DNA of 15,168 nt from SIG598 sp045580875 (GTDB lineage: Bacteria > Bacillota > Clostridia > Oscillospirales > Acutalibacteraceae). The stretch is from positions 1-15,168 of the forward strand of contig JAZNOP010000087.1 of NCBI GenBank assembly GCA_045580875.1. The letters are read 5' to 3'. The position numbers and the translations under genes are program-made. The first letter of the stretch is position 1. Each line of letters opens with the position of its first letter. Below, piece by piece: positions 1 to 6,472 of this stretch. The notes beneath the pieces are model-generated. The model was not told the origin of the DNA, did not search any database, and saw only the letters and a list, made by a program, of their open reading frames with translations.

Positions 1-54
1 TGTTTTGGCTTGCGGATTTTCGTCGGGGTTCTCTTACCACCGTTCTCCCGAAGC

Positions 55-90
55 AAAAAGGCCGCTCCGCTAAAGCGGAACGGTCTTTTT
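55..90 (-). terminator. Intrinsic terminator after the tRNA operon
   Basis: An 11-base-pair stem (60-70 with 75-85, two G-U wobbles, TAAA loop) is followed on the minus strand by five T residues. It begins directly at the 3' CCA of the tRNA-Tyr gene and so ends the Thr-Tyr transcript. The other side also carries a T run (86-90), so it could work in both directions. Confidence 0.85.
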
Positions 91-174
91 GGTGGGAGAA
101 GGTGGATTCGAACCACCGAAGTCGTTGACAACAGATTTACAGTCTGCCCCCTTTGGCCACTCGGGAATTCTCCC
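90..174 (-). tRNA. tRNA-Tyr (anticodon GTA)
   Basis: On the minus strand the sequence folds as a class II tRNA: acceptor GGGAGAA pairs with TTCTCCC, followed by discriminator A and an encoded CCA. The T loop reads GGTTCGAATCC and the anticodon loop is CTGTAAA with anticodon GTA. A long variable arm, typical of bacterial tRNA-Tyr, explains the 85-base length. It is the second gene of a two-tRNA transcript, 20 bases after tRNA-Thr. Confidence 0.96.
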
Positions 175-194
175 ATATTCAATTTAGAAAGCGG

Positions 195-270
195 TGGAGC
201 TGGTGGACGGACTTGAACCCCCGACCTGCTGATTACAAATCAGCTGCTCTACCAACTGAGCTACACCAGC
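195..270 (-). tRNA. tRNA-Thr (anticodon TGT)
   Basis: On the minus strand, acceptor GCTGGTG pairs with CACCAGC, followed by discriminator T and an encoded CCA. The D arm TAGCTCAGTTGGTAGAGCA, anticodon loop TTTGTAA and T arm GGGGGTTCAAGTCC are all present in a 76-base class I tRNA. The anticodon TGT reads ACA and related Thr codons. It is the first gene of the operon. Confidence 0.96.
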
Positions 271-311
271 GTAACCACTGTCTTGCAGCGCGTTTCACAC
301 GGCGCTAATAT

Positions 312-340
312 AATATACAACATCGGATAGATAATGTCAA
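312..340 (-). promoter_or_regulatory. Sigma-A promoter of the tRNA operon
   Basis: On the minus strand a perfect -35 TTGACA (335-340) is separated by 17 bases from a -10 TATATT (312-317). It sits about 42 bases upstream of the tRNA-Thr 5' end, as expected for a short leader. The stretch from 341 to 456 between this promoter and the next gene is AT-rich and holds no gene I can see. Confidence 0.8.
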
Positions 341-456
341 GCGTTTTTTTATAAAAATTTTCTTTTTTCTTAAGCCGCGCAAAATCAGCGCTTATCTGCC
401 GTTCTATACCGCAGCAATCACTCTGCCGCGCAGACGCTCTCAGATTTTACCTTGCT

Positions 457-484
457 TTGCCGGACGGTTTTGTAATCATAATAT
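457..484 (+). promoter_or_regulatory. Weak candidate promoter for the TauE-like pair
   Basis: TTGCCG (457-462) and TAATAT (479-484) are separated by 16 bases and lie about 39 bases upstream of the first TauE-like start codon. Each hexamer matches the sigma-A consensus in only four of six positions, so this is tentative. Confidence 0.25.
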
Positions 485-522
485 TATCAGAAACCCTATT
501 AAACTGCAAGGAGGAATTCTGC

Positions 523-870
523 ATGAAAATCAAAAGTCTTATCGGCGGCGGTCTGACCGGCACTGTAAACGGTCTGCTCGGCTCGGGCGGCGGACTTGTC
601 GCCGTTCCTGTGCTTCGCTCAGCCGGACTTGACACCCGTCAGGCTCACTCAAGCTCTCTCGCCGTTGTGCTGCCCATAACCGTTGTCAGCGCAGCGCTTT
701 ATATAACCGGAGGAAAGGTCAGCATCTCCGATGCGCTCCCCTATATCCCGGGCGGCGCGGCAGGCGCAGTGGTTGGCGGACTTATCATGACACGCATATC
801 GCCCGGCATTCTGCGCAAGGTTTTCGGCGGCTTCGCCATCTGGGCCGGGCTGAGGATGCTGCTTCAATGA
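523..870 (+). CDS. Half-size TauE/SafE family membrane permease, first of a pair
   Basis: This 115-residue hydrophobic protein matches one repeat of the TauE/SafE (DUF81) permease family, whose full members (about 250 residues) contain two such repeats and move sulfite, sulfonates or other organic anions. The family signature is near the N-terminus: GLLGSGGGLVAVPVL at about residues 17-31, followed by helices rich in Gly, Ala and Val. The start is set by AAGGAGG (508-514), 8 bases before the ATG; an earlier in-frame ATG at 457 has no such site. The stop overlaps the next start as ATGA, so the two halves are probably co-translated and may assemble as a heterodimer. The substrate cannot be told from sequence. 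Confidence 0.85.
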   Translation: MKIKSLIGGGLTGTVNGLLGSGGGLVAVPVLRSAGLDTRQAHSSSLAVVLPITVVSAALYITGGKVSISDALPYIPGGAAGAVVGGLIMTRISPGILRKVFGGFAIWAGLRMLLQ

Positions 871-1235
871 GCGGTTGGATAATAACCACCCTTGCCGGCT
901 TTGTCGCAGGTATAGCCGGTGCTCTGGGGCTTGGCGGCGGAAGCGTACTGCTGCTCTATCTGACCATGTTTGCCGGAGTTGCACAGCGGCAGGCACAGGG
1001 CATTAATCTGATCTTCTTCATTCCCTGCGCCGCCGTCGCAATACTGATGCACTCACGCTCGCGGCTCATCTGCTGGCGCGAGGTGTTTCCATGCGCCGTT
1101 GCAGGGCTTTTCGGCTCTCTCGCCGGATACACCCTCTCGGGGCTGCTCGACGAGAGCCTGCTGCGCATGATTTTCGCCGTATTTCTGCTCATACTCGGTG
1201 TACACGAACTTCTGAGCCGACCTGCCGCACACTGA
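867..1235 (+). CDS. Half-size TauE/SafE family membrane permease, second of a pair
   Basis: This 122-residue membrane protein again covers one TauE/SafE repeat, with the matching signature GIAGALGLGGGSVLLLYL near residues 15-32 and about three to four predicted membrane helices. Its ATG overlaps the stop of the preceding half-permease by four bases (ATGA), so translation is probably coupled and the products made in similar amounts. Together the two add up to the size of one normal TauE/SafE transporter. Either this is a natural two-subunit form or an ancestral gene was split; each half has its own start and its own glycine-rich motif, which favours a stable two-gene arrangement over a recent frameshift. 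Confidence 0.85.
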   Translation: MSGWIITTLAGFVAGIAGALGLGGGSVLLLYLTMFAGVAQRQAQGINLIFFIPCAAVAILMHSRSRLICWREVFPCAVAGLFGSLAGYTLSGLLDESLLRMIFAVFLLILGVHELLSRPAAH

Positions 1236-1269
1236 TTTTATTTATCAGCTGAATAAAAACAATACAGCA

Positions 1270-1303
1270 CAGCCCGATGACACCGCTTGATGCCATCGGG
1301 CTG
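1270..1303. terminator. Hairpin between convergent genes, possible two-way terminator
   Basis: A perfect 10-base-pair stem (CAGCCCGATG 1270-1279 with CATCGGGCTG 1294-1303, 14-base loop) lies between the plus-strand TauE-like pair and the minus-strand DHHW gene. The T-rich tails are weak: AATTTCT on the plus side, and a GTTTTTATT about ten bases beyond the stem on the minus side. The placement suits termination of both transcripts, but efficiency is uncertain. Confidence 0.5.
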
Positions 1304-1322
1304 AATTTCTGTATATTGGTTG

Positions 1323-2426
1323 TTATTTCAGTGTTCCGCTGTTGTTGAGAACAAGAGTACTGTAGAGGAAAAGCACATCCTGATTCTCAAAGGTGAGATA
1401 ATTTCCGAGGGTGATGCTCGGCAGATAGCGGATATCGACCAGTGTGATCTTTGCATAACCGGAGACAAACAGCGGAGCTATGCTGCTTCCGAACGAATCG
1501 CGGAAAACCACCAGCTCGCGGTCGGTCTGCGCATTGGGATTCTCGATGGTGATAAGCGAAATCGGACCGGAAAGGAACATCTCGTAGGGGTCCTTGCCGT
1601 ATGCGCGCTCCATATCATAGACGGTACTCTCGCGCTGATTCTGATAATCGTACACCAGACAGCCGTCGAGAACATCGCTTGTCAGCCATCTGAGCTCGTC
1701 AGCCTCAAGCGGGAGCGCCGACTGACCGTAATAGACCCCGTAGAAGGGTTCGTCGAGGGTCTGCTCAGTGTAGACATCGCTGAATGAAACGCCCATGCCC
1801 TCGCCAATCTTCTGCGCGGTATCGACTATCGCCTCCTGACGCCAATGGGTGTCGGTGCGGTAATAATCCTCAAGGGAGAGTGTGCCGAAGATGTCGATAT
1901 AGGTCATGAAATCGTCGGTCTCCTCACGCAGCAGGGATATGAATTTCTCATAATCAAGCGAAAGATATCCGTTATCCTCAGCAAGGAAATAGTTCTTGTC
2001 CGGAATTATCGAGAGATAGACCTGCGCATCGCTGCCGCTGACGTATCTGTCATATATCCAGCGGAATTTATCGGCTGCGAAGCTCACCGACTTCTCGCTG
2101 AGCGGATACTCAAGCTTGCTCGCATAGCCGTCTGCGATGTAGATATCGTTGTTGTCGAGCTGACCGAAAACATAGAAGGTGAACACCGACTTGAGTGTGC
2201 GCCACTTTTCACGAAGCGGAAACTGGTCGAGGGTGTAATCCTCAAAATCGGTCATGAAATCGCCCGAAATAATCGAATCAAAGGTCACGCCGGGAAACTG
2301 TGCCAGCTCACGGCGCTCGCTGTCGGAATACTCGTCCGCCTTATTGAACCAGCAGAAGAACGCCAGTCCGAAGAGCAGCACACCGAGGACAGCAGTCTGA
2401 ATCACAGCCATTTTATTGTTTTTCAT
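1323..2426 (-). CDS. DHHW family / AlgX-AlgJ-like SGNH-fold surface acylation protein
   Basis: This 367-residue protein has one N-terminal membrane anchor (about residues 7-27) and an extracytoplasmic domain of the DHHW/AlgX-AlgJ type. These SGNH-like proteins work with MBOAT acyltransferases to put acetyl groups on exported polysaccharides. Visible landmarks are the early family block SERRELAQFP (36-45) and LDQFPLREKW (66-75), the DTHW motif at 192-195 (Asp192, His194) and the serine block RDSFGSS at 309-315 (Ser311), which together would form the catalytic triad. The first motif is DTHW rather than DHHW. The ATG at 2426 is preceded by a GGAGG site; longer versions would start inside the upstream gene. 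It follows the MBOAT gene by 16 bases and is the last gene of the cluster. The polymer acylated is unknown. Confidence 0.85.
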   Translation of the reverse strand: MKNNKMAVIQTAVLGVLLFGLAFFCWFNKADEYSDSERRELAQFPGVTFDSIISGDFMTDFEDYTLDQFPLREKWRTLKSVFTFYVFGQLDNNDIYIADGYASKLEYPLSEKSVSFAADKFRWIYDRYVSGSDAQVYLSIIPDKNYFLAEDNGYLSLDYEKFISLLREETDDFMTYIDIFGTLSLEDYYRTDTHWRQEAIVDTAQKIGEGMGVSFSDVYTEQTLDEPFYGVYYGQSALPLEADELRWLTSDVLDGCLVYDYQNQRESTVYDMERAYGKDPYEMFLSGPISLITIENPNAQTDRELVVFRDSFGSSIAPLFVSGYAKITLVDIRYLPSITLGNYLTFENQDVLFLYSTLVLNNSGTLK

Positions 2427-2442
2427 TGTTACTGTCCTCCTT

Positions 2443-3843
2443 TTAGAATCTGAAATACAGGAACGGGTTGGACGAGCCGTCAACCAGATATGCGGTCATA
2501 ACAAGCAGCAGCGCGGCAAGGAATACCGGCTCAATTACGGTGATGACCTTATCCCACTGCGGCTTTTCACGCAGCTTTGCCACCGCGCCCTTCACCGCGG
2601 GAGTTGCACCAACAAGGGCAATTATCATTATCACAGCGTAGCTGCGCAGATAATAGAACATCTCCTCAGAGACGAAAGGAAGTCCGCCGAAGCCGAACAT
2701 TCCGGCAATATCAGCACCTGCCTGACCGAGGTCAACAGCGTTGAACAGCACGAAGCTTATCAGCACGGCAATCAGCACGTAGATGTGGCTGATGACCTTA
2801 TGCTTTTTGAGCGGTGCGAGCAGCCAGAGCTTTTCGACGATGAGCAGTATTGCAAAATACAGACCCCACAGCACGAAGTTCCAGCTTGCGCCGTGCCAGA
2901 AGCCGGTCAGCATCCACACGACGAATATATTCAGGAACCAGCGCGGTTTTGATACACGGTTACCGCCCATCGGGATATAGACATAGTCGCGGAACCATGT
3001 GCCGAGCGACATGTGCCAGCGGCGCCAGAACTCGGTAACGCTTGCCGAGATATAGGGGTAATCGAAATTCTCGAGGAACTTGAATCCGAAGATTCTGCCG
3101 AGACCTATTGCCATATCGCTGTAGCCTGAGAAGTCGAAGTAGATGTGCAGCGCAAATGCAATGGCATACAGCCAGTAGAACATGACCGACTTGTCATCGG
3201 AGGCACGGAAGGCATCGCACAGCTCGCCGAGCAGGTTGGCGATGAGAATCTTCTTGCCGAGACCGAGAATAAAACGTCTTGCGCCTGCAGAGATATCCGC
3301 AAAGCTGTGAGTGCGCTCGCGAAGCTGCACCTCGATGTCGGAATAGCGCACGATGGGACCGGCGATAAGCTGCGGAAACATGGTGATATATGCTGCAAGA
3401 TTCACCGGGTTGCGCTGAGCCGCGGCATCACCGCGGTAGACATCGACAGTATAGCTGAGAATCTGGAAGGTGTAGAAGGATATGCCTATCGGCAGTGCAA
3501 TTCTCAGCAGCGGCACCGAAAGTCCAGTGACAGCGTTGAAGTTGTCAATGAAGAAATCGGCATACTTGAAATATCCGAGAAAGGCAAGGTCGATGGCAAC
3601 CGATATTATCATGGTCCATTTTGCCGCTGCAGTGCCGCGCCATTTTTCGATGAGCAGACCGCAGACATAGCCGATAAGGATAGTAACTGCCATCAGCGCC
3701 ACGTACACCGGCTCGCCCCATGCATAGAAAACAAGGCTGAACACCATCAGTACAGCATTCTTCAGCTGCTTGGGCACTGCAAAATACAGTATCAGCACTA
3801 TCGGCAGAAAATAATACAGAAACGGAATACTTGAAAATAGCAT
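2443..3843 (-). CDS. MBOAT family membrane O-acyltransferase (AlgI/DltB-like)
   Basis: This 466-residue polytopic membrane protein is of full length for the MBOAT family. Such enzymes take an acyl group, usually acetyl, from a cytoplasmic donor and pass it across the membrane to an extracellular acceptor such as alginate, teichoic acid or another polymer. The conserved core is clear: FDFSGYSDMAIGLGR (236-250), EFWRRWHMSLGTWFRDYVYI (271-290) and GFWHGASWNFVLWG (314-327). His317 is the expected catalytic histidine and His277 the second conserved one. The start has an AGGTGA site about six bases upstream. The DHHW gene follows after 16 bases, the usual partner arrangement, so the two probably act as one machine. 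A hairpin lies in the gap before this gene. AlgI-like rather than DltB is favoured because no other dlt genes are present. Confidence 0.93.
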   Translation of the reverse strand: MLFSSIPFLYYFLPIVLILYFAVPKQLKNAVLMVFSLVFYAWGEPVYVALMAVTILIGYVCGLLIEKWRGTAAAKWTMIISVAIDLAFLGYFKYADFFIDNFNAVTGLSVPLLRIALPIGISFYTFQILSYTVDVYRGDAAAQRNPVNLAAYITMFPQLIAGPIVRYSDIEVQLRERTHSFADISAGARRFILGLGKKILIANLLGELCDAFRASDDKSVMFYWLYAIAFALHIYFDFSGYSDMAIGLGRIFGFKFLENFDYPYISASVTEFWRRWHMSLGTWFRDYVYIPMGGNRVSKPRWFLNIFVVWMLTGFWHGASWNFVLWGLYFAILLIVEKLWLLAPLKKHKVISHIYVLIAVLISFVLFNAVDLGQAGADIAGMFGFGGLPFVSEEMFYYLRSYAVIMIIALVGATPAVKGAVAKLREKPQWDKVITVIEPVFLAALLLVMTAYLVDGSSNPFLYFRF

Positions 3844-3862
3844 ATTATCACCTGTATATGAT

Positions 3863-3898
3863 TTCCGCCGGATCGAGCGCTTTGTCGACCCGGCGGAA
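3863..3898 (-). other. Stable hairpin in the gap before the MBOAT gene
   Basis: A perfect 9-base-pair stem (3863-3871 with 3890-3898) carries a further TCGA/TCGA pairing inside it (3873-3876 with 3885-3888). It lies 19 bases upstream of the MBOAT start and lacks a T tract on the minus strand, so it does not look like a complete intrinsic terminator. It could be a processing or stability element that sets the ratio of lipoprotein to acyltransferase mRNA, or a weak attenuator. Confidence 0.45.
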
Positions 3899-3958
3899 GA
3901 TCATGCCTGTAGTATTATTTTGCGAAGTAAAACAATGAGTCCGGAATAATCTTACTGA

Positions 3959-4525
3959 TTATGCAATAGCCTCGTTGACGACAACGTTTGCAGCGGTGTA
4001 GCACTCTGCGAGCTTTGCGCCGAAGTTGTCAACGATGTCAGCTGCACCGAAAGCAGCAACGATGTAATTCTCGCCAACGGTAGCGATGTAGAGCTTCTCG
4101 GGGAAGCCGCACATCCACTGGTTGTTCATGATGTTGGTCTTGAGAGCATCAACAAGAGCAGCAGTGTTTGCTGCGTCTGCAACACGGTAAGCAGCACCGG
4201 TGAAGGTGTTTGCGTTCATCGCGTGAATGATGGAAGCAGCGTCGTCGATCATTGCAGCGTTGTCAGCCGGGAAAACGAGGAGACCTGCGAAGTTGTCAGC
4301 AACAGAGATGTCAACCTTGCCGGGAGCGCCGTCAACGATGTTGGTGTAGTCGCCGCCCATTGCGAAGAACTTCTCTTCGTCGCCGTAGGTTGCCCATACG
4401 GTGTTGAGGATCTCGAGAGAATCGGTGATCTCAACTGCGGGTGCATCGGGGGTGTCGTTCTCGCCGCAGGCTGCGCAGGCGAGGAGCATGAGTGCTGCAA
4501 GGATAACTGCAAGAATTCTTTTCAT
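3959..4525 (-). CDS. Small surface lipoprotein of unknown function (possibly DUF4358-like)
   Basis: The 188-residue product begins with a lipoprotein signal peptide: a charged MKR, a hydrophobic stretch and LLACAAC, where Cys17 or Cys20 would be lipidated. The mature part is Ala- and Asn-rich, acidic and soluble, with a conserved-looking C-terminal half: a helix before NNQWMCGFPEKL, then YIATVGENYIVAAFG. This arrangement reminds me of the DUF4358 family of clostridial lipoproteins, but I cannot confirm it without a profile search. The ATG has AAGGAG nine bases upstream. It lies 63 bases after the probable anti-sigma gene and 115 bases before the MBOAT gene, all on one strand. It may be an accessory or sensing component of the acylation system; that is inference. 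Confidence 0.7.
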   Translation of the reverse strand: MKRILAVILAALMLLACAACGENDTPDAPAVEITDSLEILNTVWATYGDEEKFFAMGGDYTNIVDGAPGKVDISVADNFAGLLVFPADNAAMIDDAASIIHAMNANTFTGAAYRVADAANTAALVDALKTNIMNNQWMCGFPEKLYIATVGENYIVAAFGAADIVDNFGAKLAECYTAANVVVNEAIA

Positions 4526-4588
4526 TTTGGTAATCTCCTTTTTATTTATTATTTCTTTTGGGTACCGATTAATACTGGGAATAATGCG

Positions 4589-5134
4589 TCAGGCTTCGCG
4601 AATCGTGCTGATGCCGTCACCATTCTGCGTGACGGTATACTCACTGCCGCCGATAACTATGCTTTCGGTCTGACCGGGCATGAGGCTGAGTGTCCATTCA
4701 ACACTCACTCTGCCGCCCGCTGTGCAGTCGGTGCCGCTTGCAACAAGCTTCTCACCGTCATACACTGCGATCTCACCGCAGGTCACCGAGATATCGGCAC
4801 TCTCACCGGCATTCACCTCAAGGGTGACGACAACCGGCGGAGTCATTCTTGCCGACGCCATCGCCGGCCGGGTTTCATCTGGCATAATAACGACCGGCTC
4901 GTCCGTGAGCTGTGCGCCGTTGTATGCCACTGTGATGTCATCAGCAGGAAGTCCCAGAACTGCGCTGACAGCTACAAGCACAAGACAGGCCGCTGCCGCC
5001 GCTATGCTGATAATGCGTGAGGGGAAATATCTGACCGGCTTTTCCTCAGCCTCAGACATCGCCATCACCTTGTCTCTGAGCGACTGCGGTGCGGTTATCC
5101 GGCGGTAGGAGTCGACAGTGGGTTTGTCAAACAT
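4589..5134 (-). CDS. Single-pass membrane protein, probable anti-sigma factor
   Basis: This 181-residue protein has a short cytoplasmic N-terminus (1-39), one membrane helix (about 40-62, IISIAAAAACLVLVAVSAVL) and an extracytoplasmic part of about 118 residues rich in beta-prone sequence. That topology, with the gene overlapping the end of an ECF sigma gene by 8 bases, is the classic sign of a cognate anti-sigma factor: the inside segment would hold the sigma factor and the outside domain would sense an envelope signal. The zinc anti-sigma motif HxxxCxxC is absent, so it belongs to another class. The start at 5134 has AAAAGGAGG seven bases upstream. It is called from context and topology, not from a recognised domain; a plain membrane protein of unknown role is the alternative. 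Confidence 0.7.
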   Translation of the reverse strand: MFDKPTVDSYRRITAPQSLRDKVMAMSEAEEKPVRYFPSRIISIAAAAACLVLVAVSAVLGLPADDITVAYNGAQLTDEPVVIMPDETRPAMASARMTPPVVVTLEVNAGESADISVTCGEIAVYDGEKLVASGTDCTAGGRVSVEWTLSLMPGQTESIVIGGSEYTVTQNGDGISTIREA

Positions 5135-5624
5135 TCTGATCCTCCTTTTCGAGCAGGTTCTTAAGCATTTCCCTGCCCCGGGAAAGACGCATCTTGACAG
5201 CCGAAACGGACACCTTAAGTATTGCCGCGGTTTCCTCAACAGAAAAGCCTTCAAGGTGATGGAGCACGATGCAGGTTCTGTATTTTTCAGGAACTGAGCC
5301 GAGTGACTCGATGACACCCGAACCGGAAGAGCCGCTGTCAGCAGGAATATCGTGCTGATCGTCGAGATCCTCGTGGGTGCGCACCGCACGGCGCCGCGCA
5401 AGGTCATGGCACCGGTTGACGGTCACGCGGATGAGCCATGCACGCTCATGCTCACTGTCGGCAAAGGCGGGCGCATGGGTCACGTATCGCGCGAATACGT
5501 CCTGCACCGCGTCCTCGGCGTCCTCACGGCTGTTAAGGTGAGAAAGCGCCAGACGGTAGAGCATATCTGCATAGGCATCATACGCCGACTCCAGCCGGCT
5601 TTTTGTGCCGTTTGAAAGGGTCAA
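5127..5624 (-). CDS. ECF-type RNA polymerase sigma factor
   Basis: The 165-residue product has the two domains of an extracytoplasmic-function sigma factor. Region 2 (about residues 15-75) includes YADMLYRLALSHL and the acidic core REDAEDAVQDVFARY, followed by AWLIRVTVNRCHDLARR. Region 4 (about 108-158) includes VPEKYRTCIVLHHLEGFSVE and the helix-turn-helix VSAVKMRLSRGREML. It lacks regions 1 and 3, as expected for ECF members. I chose a TTG start at 5624 because AGGAGGG lies six bases before it; an upstream GTG at 5648 would place that site inside the coding region and overlap the predicted -10 element. The next gene overlaps its end by 8 bases. It probably directs transcription of its own cluster. 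Confidence 0.92.
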   Translation of the reverse strand: MTLSNGTKSRLESAYDAYADMLYRLALSHLNSREDAEDAVQDVFARYVTHAPAFADSEHERAWLIRVTVNRCHDLARRRAVRTHEDLDDQHDIPADSGSSGSGVIESLGSVPEKYRTCIVLHHLEGFSVEETAAILKVSVSAVKMRLSRGREMLKNLLEKEDQNV

Positions 5625-5630
5625 TTTCGT

Positions 5631-5637
5631 CCCTCCT
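5631..5637 (-). promoter_or_regulatory. Ribosome binding site that fixes a TTG start for the sigma gene
   Basis: AGGAGGG on the minus strand sits six bases before TTG (5624). It is the only good ribosome binding site near the sigma gene start and argues for the rare TTG initiator over an upstream GTG. Confidence 0.75.
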
Positions 5638-5645
5638 GTCTGTAA

Positions 5646-5672
5646 CACGCATGAGAAATCGGAATGGTCACA
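5646..5672 (-). promoter_or_regulatory. Candidate ECF-type promoter in front of the sigma gene
   Basis: On the minus strand TGTGAC (5667-5672) and CGTG (5646-5649) are separated by 17 bases. This fits the general ECF pattern in Firmicutes (TGWAAC, 16-17 bases, CGT). Transcription would begin at about 5638, just ahead of the ribosome binding site, giving a very short leader. An A/T-rich dyad lies immediately upstream and could serve as an UP element. Auto-activation by the sigma factor encoded just downstream is the natural reading. Confidence 0.5.
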
Positions 5673-5675
5673 TGG

Positions 5676-5705
5676 TTTTGAAAAAAATTCTGATTTTTTT
5701 CAAAA
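5676..5705. repeat. Perfect 12-base-pair A/T dyad upstream of the sigma promoter
   Basis: TTTTGAAAAAAA (5676-5687) and TTTTTTTCAAAA (5694-5705) form an exact inverted repeat with a 6-base spacer. It ends four bases from the predicted -35 element. It has no GC stem and so is a poor terminator; an UP element, a bend or an operator is more likely. Confidence 0.5.
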
Positions 5706-5850
5706 TAGTGAATAACGAAGAGTGAAAAGTGAAAAAGCAGTTACTCCGCAAGCTTCCACGCCACTCTTAATTACTGATAAGTATAATGGAAAACAAACCT
5801 TCCGGCGACGTGATGTCACTACCTGTTCACTATTCACTATTACTTATTAC
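5703..5850. repeat. Dispersed GTGAATAG-type repeat with inverted ends, copy 1
   Basis: The gap between the sigma gene and the Nudix gene is bounded by AATAGTGAATAACGAAGAGT on the left and, in inverse orientation, by TGTTCACTATTCACTATTAC on the right, giving imperfect terminal inverted repeats. The right-hand part (from about 5797) aligns in reverse complement with the repeat upstream of dnaN (14822-14877), sharing CTTCCGGCG, a GTG, CTAC and TTCACTATTCACTATTAC at matching spacing. No ORF or transposase is present. It resembles a small non-autonomous or BOX-like element. Confidence 0.6.
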
Positions 5851-6393
5851 TTAGCTGTAAAGCCGGCGCATTGCTGCCAGCTTGAGAATCAGGGTCTGTG
5901 TTTTGGAATCAGGGAGTTTGCCGTCGAGCACCATCTGCACCGCCTCATCGAAAGGCACCCACATGGTCTCGAGTATCTCATCGTCGTCAGGCTGGGGTAC
6001 GTCGGTAGAGGAGAGGCGGCAGGCGTAGAGGTGAATTATCTCGCCGCAGTAGCCCGGGGTGGGATAAAGCTTTCCCATCTCTCGCCATTCGGTGCCGGTT
6101 GCGCCGATTTCCTCGCGCACCTCGCGCTTTATGGCATCAAACGGGTCTTCGCCCGGCTCAAGCTTGCCCGCAGGCAGCTCGGTGACAACCTCGCCGTAAA
6201 CGTAGCGGTACTGGCGCACAAAGGCTATTTCGTCGCGGTCGTTGAGCACAGCGCAGCACACGCCGCCGCTGTGGCGCAAAATCTCGCGCGGAGCGTGTCT
6301 GCCGTCGGGCATCTCTATCTCATCAAGGTAGACCTTCATTATCTTACCGTCAAACACAAGCTGACTTGAAAAGGTCTTTTCTGTCATATCCAT
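5851..6393 (-). CDS. nudF: Nudix hydrolase, ADP-ribose pyrophosphatase type
   Basis: The 180-residue protein carries a perfect Nudix box, G76-x5-E82-x7-REVREEIG (90-97), which binds the metal and cleaves the pyrophosphate of ADP-ribose to AMP and ribose 5-phosphate. The upstream block FVRQYRYVYGEVVTELPAGK (58-77) and the proline after the box (TPGYCGE, residues about 112-118) are typical of the ADP-ribose subgroup, as is the length of about 180 residues. The start at 6393 has an AAAGGA site about nine bases upstream; an in-frame ATG two codons later is possible. It stands alone on the minus strand, divergent from the M14 peptidase. The subgroup assignment is good, the exact substrate is inferred. 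Confidence 0.9.
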   Translation of the reverse strand: MDMTEKTFSSQLVFDGKIMKVYLDEIEMPDGRHAPREILRHSGGVCCAVLNDRDEIAFVRQYRYVYGEVVTELPAGKLEPGEDPFDAIKREVREEIGATGTEWREMGKLYPTPGYCGEIIHLYACRLSSTDVPQPDDDEILETMWVPFDEAVQMVLDGKLPDSKTQTLILKLAAMRRLYS

Positions 6394-6472
6394 TTTTCAT
6401 TTTCCTTTCCATGCGCGAATATCTGACAAGCGCAATGTCATATTAATTGTCGAAAGTGAGGAGATGATATTC

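Noticed and set aside
10..216. 68-codon plus-strand frame at the window start
   Set aside because: It lies across the terminator and the tRNA-Tyr gene on the other strand.
1845..2952. Long plus-strand frames opposite the DHHW and MBOAT genes
   Set aside because: They lack ribosome binding sites and domains, and overlap genes with catalytic motifs on the minus strand.
4223..5020. Plus-strand frame of 265 codons opposite the lipoprotein and anti-sigma genes
   Set aside because: It spans two minus-strand genes and their gap, with no start signal and a Cys/His-rich composition typical of antisense frames.
5625..5648. Upstream GTG start for the sigma factor
   Set aside because: It would place the only good ribosome binding site inside the coding region and overlap the predicted -10 element.
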